A stretch of 64,000 nucleotides of DNA from JAAYYM01 sp964631375 (GCA_964631375.1 CAZVYQ010000005.1:25740-89739); one strand, 5' to 3'; counted from the stretch's first letter, positions 33,357 to 43,235 are shown. Notes: a model not told the origin generated them from the sequence alone. Made by a program: numbers and translations.

Positions 33357-35108
33357 TTAATACTTATGTCGAAATCCATCCTTCAGTGTATCACCGCGGT
33401 TTTCCCAATACTGAATATTCTCACCGAAGTTGGTTGCCGGAAATGCATAATACCACGACTGCCCGCCTGCCTCCTCAGGATAGTAAATCGTAATGCCGTT
33501 CAGATCCTCTGTAAGCATCGCCGGATCAGGATAATCCTTTTGCCTTACTAGATACGACGTGTCACTCTTTAGTCCCCAGGCAAACAGGAAATCCTCCTTA
33601 AGCATCCGATATACCGGAATGCAGAGAATCAATACCACTACCACAGCACACGCCCCGGCAAACACCTTTGAAAACAGCTTCTGTTCCTGTAAACGATCCA
33701 GCCAGCTTCCAAAAAACAATAACGGCAAGGTCAGTACGAATGCATACCCATAACGATGTAACGGTGATGTGAACAGCCACGAAAGAAAACTGATGAATAC
33801 AACTGCTTTTAAAAATAAAAAAGCAAGATATCTGTCTAATGTTTCTCTATGACCGATTGTATTATGATTTTCTTCTCTGTGTGCGATCATGTGACAGATC
33901 ATGTGCCACAGTAATTGTAAAACCTCTGCTCCAATCGCTACAAACGCTGTCAATGAAAACCACCGTTCCACAGATTTCTGACCATTCCACCAGGTCGGAA
34001 ACCACTCTATGATACTCTTGTCAATCGCTGCCCTGTCATATAGGTATCTGGCATAGACCTTGACATCCATCGCATCACCGATGACTGTTTCTCTCGGCAG
34101 CTTCCAGTCGACCGGAAAGATGTCAATCGCCTCAAATGGATAGATCAGCCATCCTGAGATAAAGAAATTTCTGATGAAATATGGTGCTGCCACAACGATG
34201 CCAAGCAAAAGGCAAATCCAAATCTCTCTCCACTTCTTTTCTTTGATCAGTCTGTATGCCGGACTGAGAACCAGCAATGCCATACAAGCCGCCGTCAGCT
34301 TTAAAGATACCAAAAAAGCCGCCATGATACAAAGAAACGCATACGGAGCAATTTCACCTTCTCCATCCTCAATGAGCTTGGCCCACTCGATTACAATCCA
34401 CATCACAAAATACACAGTAATGTAATCCGTTGCCGGTGATACGATTTCCTGTGCAATGATGAGCGTATACAGGATCGGTGCAAGACGACACACATTGCTT
34501 GTGATATGCTGCCATCCACGGTGTTTTACGATTCCGGACACTGAAGCACAGCACAACAGTGCTGCAATCATGCCATGAACTGCATGCATGGATTGCCCAA
34601 AAACATCTCTCATACTGTAAAGAGCCGCCAGGCAAAAATAAGAGCTGTTGTACCCAAAGCGTTCATGTACATTTGCAATGCCTCTGATCACGCCATAATC
34701 CTCAGCAAGACGGATGCTCTGTGCATGATACAGCCCACTGTCATAGACGAAATTACTGTTCGAGCAGAAGAAAGCAATCCCAAGTATGATAACCGCATTC
34801 AAAATCAGCAGTATCGGCTTTTGCTCTGTAAGCTGTCCCTGTATACATGAAATCAACTGCTTTCTGTCAAAGATCACAATCGCTGCACAGATGATCAATA
34901 GTATGATGTTAGCGATCAATCCGACTCCTGCAAACACGCTGAAATATCCTGCATACACGGTTGCGGCTGCAAGACCTGTCATCATACAGGCAGAAATACT
35001 GCCCGATCTCTCATAATGCATCAGCCTTTGAAATCTTTGCAACAGAAACGCTCCGAGAATATAAGAGGTGAATCCAATATAAATCCAGTTGATGAGAATA
35101 TAGACCAT
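33357..35108 (-). CDS. Polytopic membrane protein of unassigned function
   Basis: A 583-residue protein with roughly 12-13 membrane segments, a long exposed loop (about 300-390) with FEAIDIFPVDWKLPRETV and WFPTWWNGQKSVERW, and a C-terminal soluble tail ending in an aromatic-rich segment. The layout resembles GT-C glycosyltransferases or polymerase-like envelope proteins, but no diagnostic motif was recognised, so function is left open. The start at 35108 has AAGGAG 6 bp upstream. Longer frames run through the tRNA gene and are rejected. The gene begins only 20 bp after the tRNA terminator, with no room for a separate promoter. Confidence 0.75.
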   Translation of the reverse strand: MVYILINWIYIGFTSYILGAFLLQRFQRLMHYERSGSISACMMTGLAAATVYAGYFSVFAGVGLIANIILLIICAAIVIFDRKQLISCIQGQLTEQKPILLILNAVIILGIAFFCSNSNFVYDSGLYHAQSIRLAEDYGVIRGIANVHERFGYNSSYFCLAALYSMRDVFGQSMHAVHGMIAALLCCASVSGIVKHRGWQHITSNVCRLAPILYTLIIAQEIVSPATDYITVYFVMWIVIEWAKLIEDGEGEIAPYAFLCIMAAFLVSLKLTAACMALLVLSPAYRLIKEKKWREIWICLLLGIVVAAPYFIRNFFISGWLIYPFEAIDIFPVDWKLPRETVIGDAMDVKVYARYLYDRAAIDKSIIEWFPTWWNGQKSVERWFSLTAFVAIGAEVLQLLWHMICHMIAHREENHNTIGHRETLDRYLAFLFLKAVVFISFLSWLFTSPLHRYGYAFVLTLPLLFFGSWLDRLQEQKLFSKVFAGACAVVVVLILCIPVYRMLKEDFLFAWGLKSDTSYLVRQKDYPDPAMLTEDLNGITIYYPEEAGGQSWYYAFPATNFGENIQYWENRGDTLKDGFRHKY

Positions 35109-35127
35109 ATTTTTCTCCTTATGAAGC

Positions 35128-35160
35128 AAAAAACACACTAAACAATATTGTTTAATGCGT
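35128..35160 (-). terminator. Intrinsic terminator of tRNA-Glu
   Basis: A 12-bp stem (arms 35133-35144 and 35149-35160, two G-U pairs) with a 4-nt loop is followed on the minus strand by five T. It lies about 30 bp past the tRNA. Confidence 0.8.
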
Positions 35161-35191
35161 CTTTCAGGGTTGGGCTGTATAAAACAGTCAG

Positions 35192-35263
35192 TAGCCCGTA
35201 CGGGAATCGAACCCATGTTTCCGCCGTGAGAGGGCGGCGTCTTAACCGCTTGACCAACGAGCC
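35192..35263 (-). tRNA. tRNA-Glu (anticodon CTC)
   Basis: A full cloverleaf on the minus strand. The acceptor GGCTCGT pairs with ACGGGCT, with a G1-U72 wobble pair. The anticodon arm is CCGCC-CTCTCAC-GGCGG, giving anticodon CTC for GAG codons. The T arm is ATGGG-TTCGATT-CCCGT. The discriminator is A and no CCA is encoded. The body closely resembles Firmicute tRNA-Glu apart from the CTC anticodon. Confidence 0.95.
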
Positions 35264-35293
35264 ATAAAAAGTGTACCAAAGCAGTACTAGCAT

Positions 35294-35322
35294 ATTCTAA
35301 CGTATTTGATTCTGCTTTGCAA
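35294..35322 (-). promoter_or_regulatory. Promoter of tRNA-Glu
   Basis: TTGCAA (35317-35322) and TAGAAT (35294-35299) with a 17-bp spacer on the minus strand, about 30 bp upstream of the tRNA. Confidence 0.6.
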
Positions 35323-35390
35323 GTACTTTTTTATTTTTCGTCAATATTTTTTTCTTGAGTATGCCGGATTGACTACCACCCTCTGTTTGC

Positions 35391-36152
35391 TTATTGATTG
35401 ACCTGTTCAAAGGAGTACTGCTGATGTACCTGTCTTCCTAACAAGGTAATTGCTTTTTGCGGACATTGATTGAGACAGCGGTAACACATGGTACATTTTC
35501 CATCCTGCACCACCCTTCCGTTCTTAAGTGACAGATTTTGCATCGGACAGACTTTGACACATTGTCCACAACCCTTGCAGGCTTCACTGAAGGTGATATG
35601 AGTAAAATAATGCTGTGCCTTATGGCCAAACCATAGTCGCTGCCCAAACAGCCCTTTCATGTGTGCGATCCAGCCCAACCCTTCCTGTGGGTATTGGTTA
35701 TGTTTGATCTTTACTGCAATCTGTTCTATCTTCTCATCAGCCAGTCTAATAATCTCACGATTTTTTTCGTCAACCCTTTTTAAAACTTTCTCATCACAGA
35801 TAGAATCCGGCATACGAATCTGCAATCCCCCAATGACGTTTGCACCATATTTTTGCAGAATACGAGCCGCACATCCTGTACCGTCTCCGCTGAACAGTCC
35901 CATGGTTGTGAGGCAGATTACCTGCTTGCCCTGCCATAAGGTTTGATATTTTGTGATGAAATCACGTATCATGATCGGGATATTGGAAAATTGTGTCATA
36001 TATCCCAATATGATCATATCATGCTTTTGAATGCTTGACTCGACCGCCTCGCTTTCGATTGGTAAAGATTCAGCATTGTCATCTAAAAGGTATAATAATT
36101 TTTCAACACAATGCTTTGTATTTCCTGATCCGCTTAAATAAATTCCTAACAT
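35391..36152 (-). CDS. Flavodoxin-like/ferredoxin fusion (EFR1-family ferrodoxin)
   Basis: A 253-residue redox protein. The N-terminal half is flavodoxin-like, with a phosphate-binding start YLSGSGNTKHCV and a second conserved patch LTTMGLFSGDGTG. The C terminus has two 4Fe-4S ferredoxin motifs, with cysteines at 192, 195, 198, 202 and 220, 223, 226, 230. Likely an electron carrier; the partner is unknown. It lies 67 bp downstream of the FMN-binding membrane protein and the TetR gene, so it probably belongs to their redox module. Confidence 0.88.
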   Translation of the reverse strand: MLGIYLSGSGNTKHCVEKLLYLLDDNAESLPIESEAVESSIQKHDMIILGYMTQFSNIPIMIRDFITKYQTLWQGKQVICLTTMGLFSGDGTGCAARILQKYGANVIGGLQIRMPDSICDEKVLKRVDEKNREIIRLADEKIEQIAVKIKHNQYPQEGLGWIAHMKGLFGQRLWFGHKAQHYFTHITFSEACKGCGQCVKVCPMQNLSLKNGRVVQDGKCTMCYRCLNQCPQKAITLLGRQVHQQYSFEQVNQ

Positions 36153-36219
36153 AAGATTTCCACCCTTTCTCTATCTGTAATGATTGATATTGTTTGTTGA
36201 TTGTTTCAATGAATTAACT

Positions 36220-36894
36220 CTACCTCTGTTGTTTTTGCATGAGAGCGTTATACACTGCTTTTTCGATCACACGGCTGGAGTTGGTTGCTCCCGATACCGC
36301 ATCTACTGTTACCTTCTGCTGATCAACGATCTGCTCCGGAATGATCTCCGCCGATTGCCCTCGCTCTGTACGATGCTCTAGGAGATCAACGGATTGTATC
36401 ACACCATCTTCAACAGACACCTGCACTCTGGCATATACATATCCGGCATCATACTCTCCAATATAATCACCGTCGACTATCTCACTGATCCGGACATCTT
36501 CCAACTGAATTGCTTTCATCGCCTCTTTGTATTGGCTTAGGCTGACAAAACCGAAGGTCACATGTACGACGAAACAAATGAGAATACCGACCGCCGCAAT
36601 CCGGTGTACTTTGATCCACCTTTTCTCTAGTTTGTTTCGGTTAAGATAACTGATGACCTCCATCAAGGTAAACAAAACCATAACGATCCCTGTGACATAC
36701 ATACCGATTGGTCTCTGTTTGAACAGTTTCCATGCAAGGATCAAATGAAGCATTGCAATCAAGGGTAGTAGAAACCCTATCAGTTTATGTAGGTTCATAT
36801 AAAATTTTTGAAATCCCGGATGTTTCACTTTTTTTAATATAACTTTACCCACAAGTATCAAATATAAAACTGCTAATATTATTCCAATAATCAT
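36220..36894 (-). CDS. Membrane protein with C-terminal FMN-binding domain
   Basis: A 224-residue protein with four membrane helices (about 1-20, 36-56, 65-83, 97-118). Histidines in helices 2 and 4 (H36, H50, H97, H111) could ligate heme as in ferric-reductase-like proteins. The outside C-terminal domain (about 140-220) is an FMN_bind domain. Its DAVSGATNSS motif places T204 as the likely covalent flavin attachment site for the ApbE flavin transferase. Probably an extracytosolic electron-transfer protein. The start overlaps the tetR stop by 4 bp (ATGA), so the two are co-translated. Confidence 0.85.
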   Translation of the reverse strand: MIIGIILAVLYLILVGKVILKKVKHPGFQKFYMNLHKLIGFLLPLIAMLHLILAWKLFKQRPIGMYVTGIVMVLFTLMEVISYLNRNKLEKRWIKVHRIAAVGILICFVVHVTFGFVSLSQYKEAMKAIQLEDVRISEIVDGDYIGEYDAGYVYARVQVSVEDGVIQSVDLLEHRTERGQSAEIIPEQIVDQQKVTVDAVSGATNSSRVIEKAVYNALMQKQQR

Positions 36895-37559
36895 TGTTCG
36901 ACACTCCTGCTGAAATTTAGAAACAGATGTTCAAAACTATTTTGTAGAAATACTTCCTTTGTCACCCCGAAATTCTTTAATAAATAAGCTTCCTTATTAT
37001 CTGCAAGAGTAATGATTCCATAGATACTCCCCCATTGTTCCATGATCATGATCAATTTCTTGGCACTTTCACATGTATCCTGAGAATTGGTCCGCAATGA
37101 AGTGCTTGGCATTTCTGTCAGAAAATCGGAGTAAATCAACTGGTTGATCTGCTCTCCTGTCTCATAGATTTTTCGTAGAACTTCGTTGTTTTGCAAAGCC
37201 TCATCGTCAACACGGATTTCCTCTACGATCAATTGAAAACTCAAAGGATATGACTTTTTAAACTCCACGAGCACTCGGCAGATCATCATATATCTTGTTT
37301 TCAGATCAGTACCTTCTATCACCACGTTTCTTTTTAACTCATCATATAAATACTGCATTGCTTCCAGGGAGATATAATCCCGGATTTCTTCCTTGTTCTT
37401 AAAATAAATATAAAGTGTGGATTTGCTTATGTCTGCTTCCCTCGCAATATCGTTCATAAGCGTTTTTTCATATCCATACTCCAGAAAAAGCTTCTTTGCA
37501 ATTCCTGCGATCCATGCCTTGTTCCTGACATCCAGATCAATTTCCTTTTTTCTTGCCAT
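36891..37559 (-). CDS. TetR/AcrR-family transcriptional regulator
   Basis: A 222-residue repressor-type protein. The N-terminal HTH domain (about 10-55) has the family pattern KKLFLEYGYEKTLMNDIAREADISKSTLYIYF, cited here as KTLMNDIAREADISKST. A helical ligand-binding C-terminal domain follows. The start at 37559 (MARKKEIDLD) has GGAGG 5 bp upstream, and an earlier TTG at 37571 is too close to the SD. It is first in an apparent three-gene unit with the FMN-binding protein and the ferredoxin and probably controls its own promoter. Confidence 0.92.
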   Translation of the reverse strand: MARKKEIDLDVRNKAWIAGIAKKLFLEYGYEKTLMNDIAREADISKSTLYIYFKNKEEIRDYISLEAMQYLYDELKRNVVIEGTDLKTRYMMICRVLVEFKKSYPLSFQLIVEEIRVDDEALQNNEVLRKIYETGEQINQLIYSDFLTEMPSTSLRTNSQDTCESAKKLIMIMEQWGSIYGIITLADNKEAYLLKNFGVTKEVFLQNSFEHLFLNFSRSVEQ

Positions 37560-37575
37560 AGTAACCTCCAAGCAG

Positions 37576-37629
37576 ATTAATCGTACTCCATGTGCGTTTT
37601 ATAATACTCCGAGTTCGATTAATTGTCAA
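37576..37629 (-). promoter_or_regulatory. Promoter and candidate operator of the TetR redox operon
   Basis: On the minus strand TTGACA (37624-37629) and TATTAT (37601-37606) have a 17-bp spacer. Inverted ATTAATCG/CGATTAAT octamers lie at 37576-37583 and 37616-37623, one inside the spacer and one downstream of the start. They could bind the TetR-family product. Confidence 0.6.
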
Positions 37630-37649
37630 TATTAATTTCTTGAGAAATT

Positions 37650-37684
37650 AAAAATACCTGAAAGCCACTTCTAGCCTTCAGGTA
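37650..37684 (-). terminator. Intrinsic terminator of polC
   Basis: Stem TACCTGAAGGC/GGCTTTCAGGTA (37655-37666, 37673-37684, with wobble) is followed on the minus strand by a T-run. It lies about 54 bp past the polC stop and marks the end of the envelope-replication gene run. Confidence 0.85.
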
Positions 37685-37737
37685 TCCATCTCTACCATTC
37701 ATCAAAATGATCGGTCTCCTATATTCATTTCATAGTT

Positions 37738-40700
37738 CTATGCAAAGTCAAACAATGAGATCTGGTTTTTCTCTGGGATGTCACCTAACAGTCCGAGGTT
37801 ATACATATAATCCACAACCGTCATACTGACCTTGGATCTCTGGTAAAAATCCTCCTTGGAGAGAAACGGTCCTCCCTTGACTGCTTCCACAACTGCATCG
37901 GCAGCATTCTCTCCCATTCCGTCAATACTCGTCAGTGGTGGCATGATCTTATTATCTACGATCCTACACTTTCTTGCATCCACTGAAAAGATATCAATCG
38001 GTGTAAACTCATAACCACGTGCATACATCTCCTGTGCAATCTTCATATCCTTCATCGTTCCCTGCTCCTTGGGAGTCAGAGTGTCCTCACGGCGTTTGTA
38101 ATCCTCCATATAGTATTCCAGGCGGTCTCTGCCCTGACACATAATATCATAATTAAAGCCCGTTGCACGAATGCTGAAAAATGCTGAATAGTATGCCAGC
38201 GGATAATTAATCTTATAATAAGCAATACGCCAGGCCATCATAACATATGCAGCAGCATGAGCTTTTGGGAACATATACATGATCTTTTCACAGGAACCGA
38301 TATACCAGTCGGGAACATTATGAGCAGCCATATCTGCCTTCCAATCCTCCCATTTATCACATTTATGCTTTGCCACTTTGCCCTTACGGACATTCTCCAT
38401 GATGCTGAATGCCGTACTTGGTTCAACTCCCATGTGAATCAGATATACCATAATATCATCACGACAACAGATCGCTGTGGAAATTGTACATGTGCCTGAC
38501 TTGATCAGATCCTGGGCATTGCCCAACCATACATCTGTTCCATGTCCCAAACCGGAGATACGGATCAGATCAGAAAAGGACTTGGGCTGTGCATCTAATA
38601 ACATCTGAATGACAAAATCCGTTCCAAACTCCGGTACTCCAAGTGATCCCAGCGGACAGCCTCCAATATCAGATGGTTTGATACCTAGTGCTTCTGTATT
38701 CATAAACAGCGACATAACCTTCTGATCATCCAAAGGAACCTGAGTCGGGTCTGTTCCGGTCAGATCCTGCAGCATACGAATCATAGTCGGATCATCATGT
38801 CCAAGTATATCAAGTTTCAAAAGGTTATGATCGATCGAATGGTAATCAAAATGTGTTGTGATAATATCCGACTTCATATCATTTGCCGGATGCTGTACCG
38901 GTGTAAAGGTGTCTATCTCCTCTCCGTGAGGAAGTACAATGATTCCTCCGGGATGCTGTCCTGTCGTTCGACGCACTCCCGTACATCCGACCGTAATCCT
39001 GTTGATCTCACAGGAACGCTTTTTTACGCCACGTTCTTCATAGTACTTCTGTACATACCCATAAGCAGTTTTATCCGCAAGTGTGCCGATCGTTCCTGCC
39101 TTAAAGGTATGTCCCTCTCCAAAGATCACCTCAGTATACTTATGTGCCTTTGCCTGATAATCTCCCGAGAAATTCAGATCGATATCCGGCTCCTTATCAC
39201 CCTTGAATCCCAAAAAGGTCTCAAAGGGAATATCAAAGCCATCCTTTTTCAGCATTTCTCCGCATTCCGGACATTTTTTATCCGGCATATCACATCCTGC
39301 CCTGCCTGAGTAGGCACGCACCTCATCAGATGTGAAATCACTGTAATGACACTTTGAACAATAGTAATGTGGTGACAGCGGATTCACTTCTGTGATTCCT
39401 GACATGGTTGCTACAAAAGAAGATCCCACAGATCCTCTGGAGCCAACCAGATAACCATCTTCATTTGATTTATGTACCAGTTTTTGGGCGATCATGTACA
39501 TAACCGCAAAACCATTGCTGATGATGGAATGCAGTTCCTTTTCCAGTCTCTCACTGACCTGTGGCGGAAGGTTATCTCCATACATGGAATGCGCCTTCTG
39601 ATAACACATATCTGTTAGAATCTTGTCCGAATCTTCAATCACCGGCGGACATTTATCCGGACGTACCGGCGAGATTTTTTCTACCATATCGCAGATCAGA
39701 TTGGTATTGGTAATAACAACCTCCTCTGCCTTGTCGCTTCCCAGATACTGAAACTCTGCAAGCATTTCTTCTGTGGTACGGAAATACAATGGTGCCTGCT
39801 CATCAGCATCCTTGAAACCCTTTCCTGCCATAATGATCCTTCGATAAATCTCATCCTCCGGATCCATAAAATGAACATCACAGGTTGCTACCACTGGTTT
39901 CTTGAACTGTTCTCCGAGATCAACAATTCTTTGATTGATCGCCTCGATATCCTCCATCGTCCGTACCGAGGATCTCTCATCTCTTAATAAAAAAGCGTTA
40001 TTTCCAAGAGGCTGTATCTCCAGATAATCATAGAAATTAACGATTCGTGCAATGTCAGCATCAGGTTTACCGTCCAAGATAGCTCGGTAAAGCTCGCCCT
40101 GCTCACAGGCTGATCCAATGATCAGTCCCTCTCTTAGCCTGGCTAATTCGCTCTTTGGAATACGTGGTCTCGTGTGGTAGTATTTCAGGTGAGACATGGA
40201 GACCAGGCGATACAGATTCACCCTGCCGACCTCGTTTTTTGCCAGTATGATTACATGATAACTTGGCAACTTCATCACCGTCTGGACAGATGTACTACAT
40301 AGTTCATTGACCTTTTGTAGGGTTGTGATATTCTGGTCTGCCAACATATTCTGAAAATGCATAAAGATCTCAGCCGTAGCCCCTGCATCATCAACTGCTC
40401 TGTGATGATTCTCCAGAGATACCTTCAGTTCTTTTGCAACATGATCGAGTGTGTATTTAGATATATTAGGAAGCAGGACTCTCGCAAGTCCGACTGTATC
40501 CACAGATGCAAACTCCCGTTCCATACCAATCAAAAACGCATTATGCTCCAGAAAGCCCATATCAAAGGATGCGTTATGCGCCACCAGAACCGCATCTCCG
40601 ATGAAATCAAGGAACTCAGGCAATACCACCTCAATCGTATCTGCATCCTGTACCATTGCATCACTGATGCCTGTCAGGTTTTCGATTCGAAACGGGATCG

Positions 40701-42174
40701 GAACTTCCGGATTTACGAAATAAGAAAAACGATCCAAAATCTCACCATTTTGTACCTTCACCGCACCAATCTCAATGATTCTGTTTTTAAAAGGTGAAAA
40801 ACCCGTCGTTTCCAGATCAAAAACAACAAATGTGTCCTGCAGTGTCCGTTCAGCCGGATTAACAACTATATCCTTCAGGTCATCTACCAGATAACCTTCC
40901 ATTCCATAAATCACTTTAAATTCACTGTCTGTTCCCTTATTCATATCCTGCAGTGTATGCAGAGCATCGGGAAACGCCTGTACAACGCCATGATCCGTAA
41001 CTGCAATGGCCTTGTGTCCCCATTTTTTTGCACGCTTGATCAGGTCAGAGACCTCGCTGACTCCATCCATATCACTCATCTTTGTATGACAATGTAACTC
41101 AACCCGCTTCTCGGGACTATTATCCATCCGGCTTGTTGTAAAATCGGGAATCGACATGATACCGACGATATAGCCTAACATCAATTCCTTTGAAAATGTG
41201 TCCAGATTTGCTACGCCCTTGATTTTAATGAAAGCTCCCTTTTTCAGCTTTTCAGAAAGTTCATCCTTGACCTCCGGTTGTACAAAAATCTTAGCTGAAA
41301 TGGTATCTGTAAAGTCGGTAATATCAAAGGTTACAAGGAACTTCTCATTTCTCAGTTCTCTGTACTCCACACGGATGATCTCTCCGTGAACGGCTACCTC
41401 TCCGATCTCTCCCAGAATCTGATCAATCGGTATGGTTTCATCATCAAAGTCACGCCCATAGATCACGTCAGGATGATCCGAACGCTTAAACGACTGTTGG
41501 CTACGTTTCTGAAAACCGGTTCGCTTTCCGGCTATCTCCGTTGTCTCCGCCTTCTTTGGGGTCTTCAGCGTCTTCTCTTCTGTTGTCTCCTCACCTGCTG
41601 CCCTTACTGCAATCTGTGCGACCTGCTCTTGTATTTTATATGCTGCATTTACACGTGCCTTGCTTTCTGCTGCATTTTTATAGGAGATGCGAATATCGAT
41701 CTGCAGCCCACATCTGGAATTAATCATCTGATCCAATACACGCTGCAACTCCTCTGAACGCTTTCTCGCAATCATGGTATCCTCGATCACCAGCATCATA
41801 ACCTGTTCATCCGGATATTCGATTGTTGCATGATAAAAGAGATTATAATCAAAATGATTATAATCCTTTAATTCCATGCGAATGCTGTCTCCATATGCAT
41901 CCATCAGATTCTCTGCAGTATACATACTGGACAGACTGAAATGCTCAAAGATCTTCACCTGCATCTTAGCATTTTGAAAGAGCTGGTTCTTAATCTCCCG
42001 TTCTACCGCATGAACACACTGTTTGGAAATCAGATGATCACTTTGCAAAAAAATCTTCAGGATATCCTTACGGCTCGTGGAAACCACTTTTTCTACCATT
42101 GTTCCCAAGAACAGGTCTGTCAGCTCCGGATTCAGTTTTAAAGTATAGAAAACTTCTAAAAATGGCTTTGTCAT
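37738..42174 (-). CDS. polC: DNA polymerase III PolC-type alpha subunit
   Basis: The main replicative polymerase of low-GC Gram-positives, with built-in proofreading. In the 1478-residue product: an N-terminal domain (1-230), an OB domain (about 255-345), a PHP domain beginning RVELHCHTKMSDMDG near 357 and interrupted by a DEDD exonuclease (about 445-615; FVVFDLETTGFS, VAHNASFDMG, HRAVDDAGAT), a PolC zinc site (C939, C942, C961, C968, C971), the polymerase core with PDIDLNFSGDYQ near 996, and C-terminal helix-hairpin-helix and Zn parts. The start overlaps the ispG stop by one base (TAATG), implying coupled translation. Confidence 0.97.
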   Translation of the reverse strand: MTKPFLEVFYTLKLNPELTDLFLGTMVEKVVSTSRKDILKIFLQSDHLISKQCVHAVEREIKNQLFQNAKMQVKIFEHFSLSSMYTAENLMDAYGDSIRMELKDYNHFDYNLFYHATIEYPDEQVMMLVIEDTMIARKRSEELQRVLDQMINSRCGLQIDIRISYKNAAESKARVNAAYKIQEQVAQIAVRAAGEETTEEKTLKTPKKAETTEIAGKRTGFQKRSQQSFKRSDHPDVIYGRDFDDETIPIDQILGEIGEVAVHGEIIRVEYRELRNEKFLVTFDITDFTDTISAKIFVQPEVKDELSEKLKKGAFIKIKGVANLDTFSKELMLGYIVGIMSIPDFTTSRMDNSPEKRVELHCHTKMSDMDGVSEVSDLIKRAKKWGHKAIAVTDHGVVQAFPDALHTLQDMNKGTDSEFKVIYGMEGYLVDDLKDIVVNPAERTLQDTFVVFDLETTGFSPFKNRIIEIGAVKVQNGEILDRFSYFVNPEVPIPFRIENLTGISDAMVQDADTIEVVLPEFLDFIGDAVLVAHNASFDMGFLEHNAFLIGMEREFASVDTVGLARVLLPNISKYTLDHVAKELKVSLENHHRAVDDAGATAEIFMHFQNMLADQNITTLQKVNELCSTSVQTVMKLPSYHVIILAKNEVGRVNLYRLVSMSHLKYYHTRPRIPKSELARLREGLIIGSACEQGELYRAILDGKPDADIARIVNFYDYLEIQPLGNNAFLLRDERSSVRTMEDIEAINQRIVDLGEQFKKPVVATCDVHFMDPEDEIYRRIIMAGKGFKDADEQAPLYFRTTEEMLAEFQYLGSDKAEEVVITNTNLICDMVEKISPVRPDKCPPVIEDSDKILTDMCYQKAHSMYGDNLPPQVSERLEKELHSIISNGFAVMYMIAQKLVHKSNEDGYLVGSRGSVGSSFVATMSGITEVNPLSPHYYCSKCHYSDFTSDEVRAYSGRAGCDMPDKKCPECGEMLKKDGFDIPFETFLGFKGDKEPDIDLNFSGDYQAKAHKYTEVIFGEGHTFKAGTIGTLADKTAYGYVQKYYEERGVKKRSCEINRITVGCTGVRRTTGQHPGGIIVLPHGEEIDTFTPVQHPANDMKSDIITTHFDYHSIDHNLLKLDILGHDDPTMIRMLQDLTGTDPTQVPLDDQKVMSLFMNTEALGIKPSDIGGCPLGSLGVPEFGTDFVIQMLLDAQPKSFSDLIRISGLGHGTDVWLGNAQDLIKSGTCTISTAICCRDDIMVYLIHMGVEPSTAFSIMENVRKGKVAKHKCDKWEDWKADMAAHNVPDWYIGSCEKIMYMFPKAHAAAYVMMAWRIAYYKINYPLAYYSAFFSIRATGFNYDIMCQGRDRLEYYMEDYKRREDTLTPKEQGTMKDMKIAQEMYARGYEFTPIDIFSVDARKCRIVDNKIMPPLTSIDGMGENAADAVVEAVKGGPFLSKEDFYQRSKVSMTVVDYMYNLGLLGDIPEKNQISLFDFA

Positions 42175-43235
42175 TAGGATTCATTACTCCAGTTCTGCAG
42201 TTCTTCTCTCAATGCCTGCAGTAATTGTGTCTCAGGTACCTTGCGGATGATCTCGCCTTTCTTCATCAGCAGACCCTCTCCAATGCCGCCTGCAATCCCC
42301 AGATCCGCTTCTCTGCCTTCACCCGGACCATTTACCACACAGCCCATAACGGCAACCTTGATATCCAAGTCAAAGTCCTCAACCATTTTTTCAACCTGAT
42401 TGGCCAGAGAGATCAGATCGATCCGTGTCCTTCCACAGGTCGGACAGGAAACCACCTCGATCCCGCCCTTGCGAAGTCCCAGTGTACGAAGGATCAGTTT
42501 TGCCGACTTCACTTCCTCCACAGGATCTCCGGTTAGTGAGACACGAATGGTATCGCCGATTCCCTGATTTAAAATGATCCCCAGTCCCAGTGCAGATTTG
42601 ATATTTCCGGACTGAACAGTACCTGATTCAGTAATCCCTACATGTAATGGATATGCAGTCTTTGGTGCCAGCAGTTCATGTGCTGCCACACACATCATAA
42701 CATCCGATGACTTAATAGAGATCACCAGATTGTCGTATCCCAGTTTTTCTATGAGTTCTACCTTACCCAGAGCACTTTCAACGATTCCTTCTGCTGTAAC
42801 TCCATGATATTTTTCAATGAGCTCCTTCTCCAAAGAACCACTGTTTACTCCCACGCGAATGGGAATATTTCTTTCTTTTGCTGCCTTCACGACTGCTTCC
42901 ACTCGATCGATGCTTCCGATATTCCCTGGATTGATGCGGATCTTATCTGCACCGTTCTCAATCGCAGCAATCGCCAGACGATAATCAAAATGAATATCTG
43001 CTACAAGAGGAATTTTGATCTGCTTTTTAATATGGGCAATTGCCTTCGCTGCCTCCTCGGTCGGTACCGTAGAACGTACGATATCACACCCTGCTGCCTC
43101 CAGCCGCTTGATCTGGGCGACCGTTGCCTCGACATCCTCTGTTCTTGTATTTGTCATGGATTGGATTAAAACAGGACTTCCCCCACCTATGTACCGATCC
43201 TTAATCTTGATTTTTTTAGTATGATCTCTATACAT
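42174..43235 (-). CDS. ispG: 4-hydroxy-3-methylbut-2-en-1-yl diphosphate synthase
   Basis: Catalyses the sixth step of the MEP pathway, reductive ring opening of MEcPP to HMBPP, using a 4Fe-4S cluster. The 353-residue product has the cluster ligands C264, C267 (VVSCPTCGRTRID) and C299 with E306 (MGCVVNGPGEGR), and the N-terminal TIM barrel motif VLIQSMTNTRT. It directly precedes polC, as in many clostridia. The upstream Ig-repeat gene ends 48 bp earlier, which is not the usual rseP neighbour. Confidence 0.96.
   Translation of the reverse strand: MYRDHTKKIKIKDRYIGGGSPVLIQSMTNTRTEDVEATVAQIKRLEAAGCDIVRSTVPTEEAAKAIAHIKKQIKIPLVADIHFDYRLAIAAIENGADKIRINPGNIGSIDRVEAVVKAAKERNIPIRVGVNSGSLEKELIEKYHGVTAEGIVESALGKVELIEKLGYDNLVISIKSSDVMMCVAAHELLAPKTAYPLHVGITESGTVQSGNIKSALGLGIILNQGIGDTIRVSLTGDPVEEVKSAKLILRTLGLRKGGIEVVSCPTCGRTRIDLISLANQVEKMVEDFDLDIKVAVMGCVVNGPGEGREADLGIAGGIGEGLLMKKGEIIRKVPETQLLQALREELQNWSNES

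Noticed and set aside
35109..35279. N-terminal extension of the membrane protein gene through the tRNA
   Set aside because: The frame crosses the tRNA-Glu gene and its terminator, and a good SD exists at 35108.
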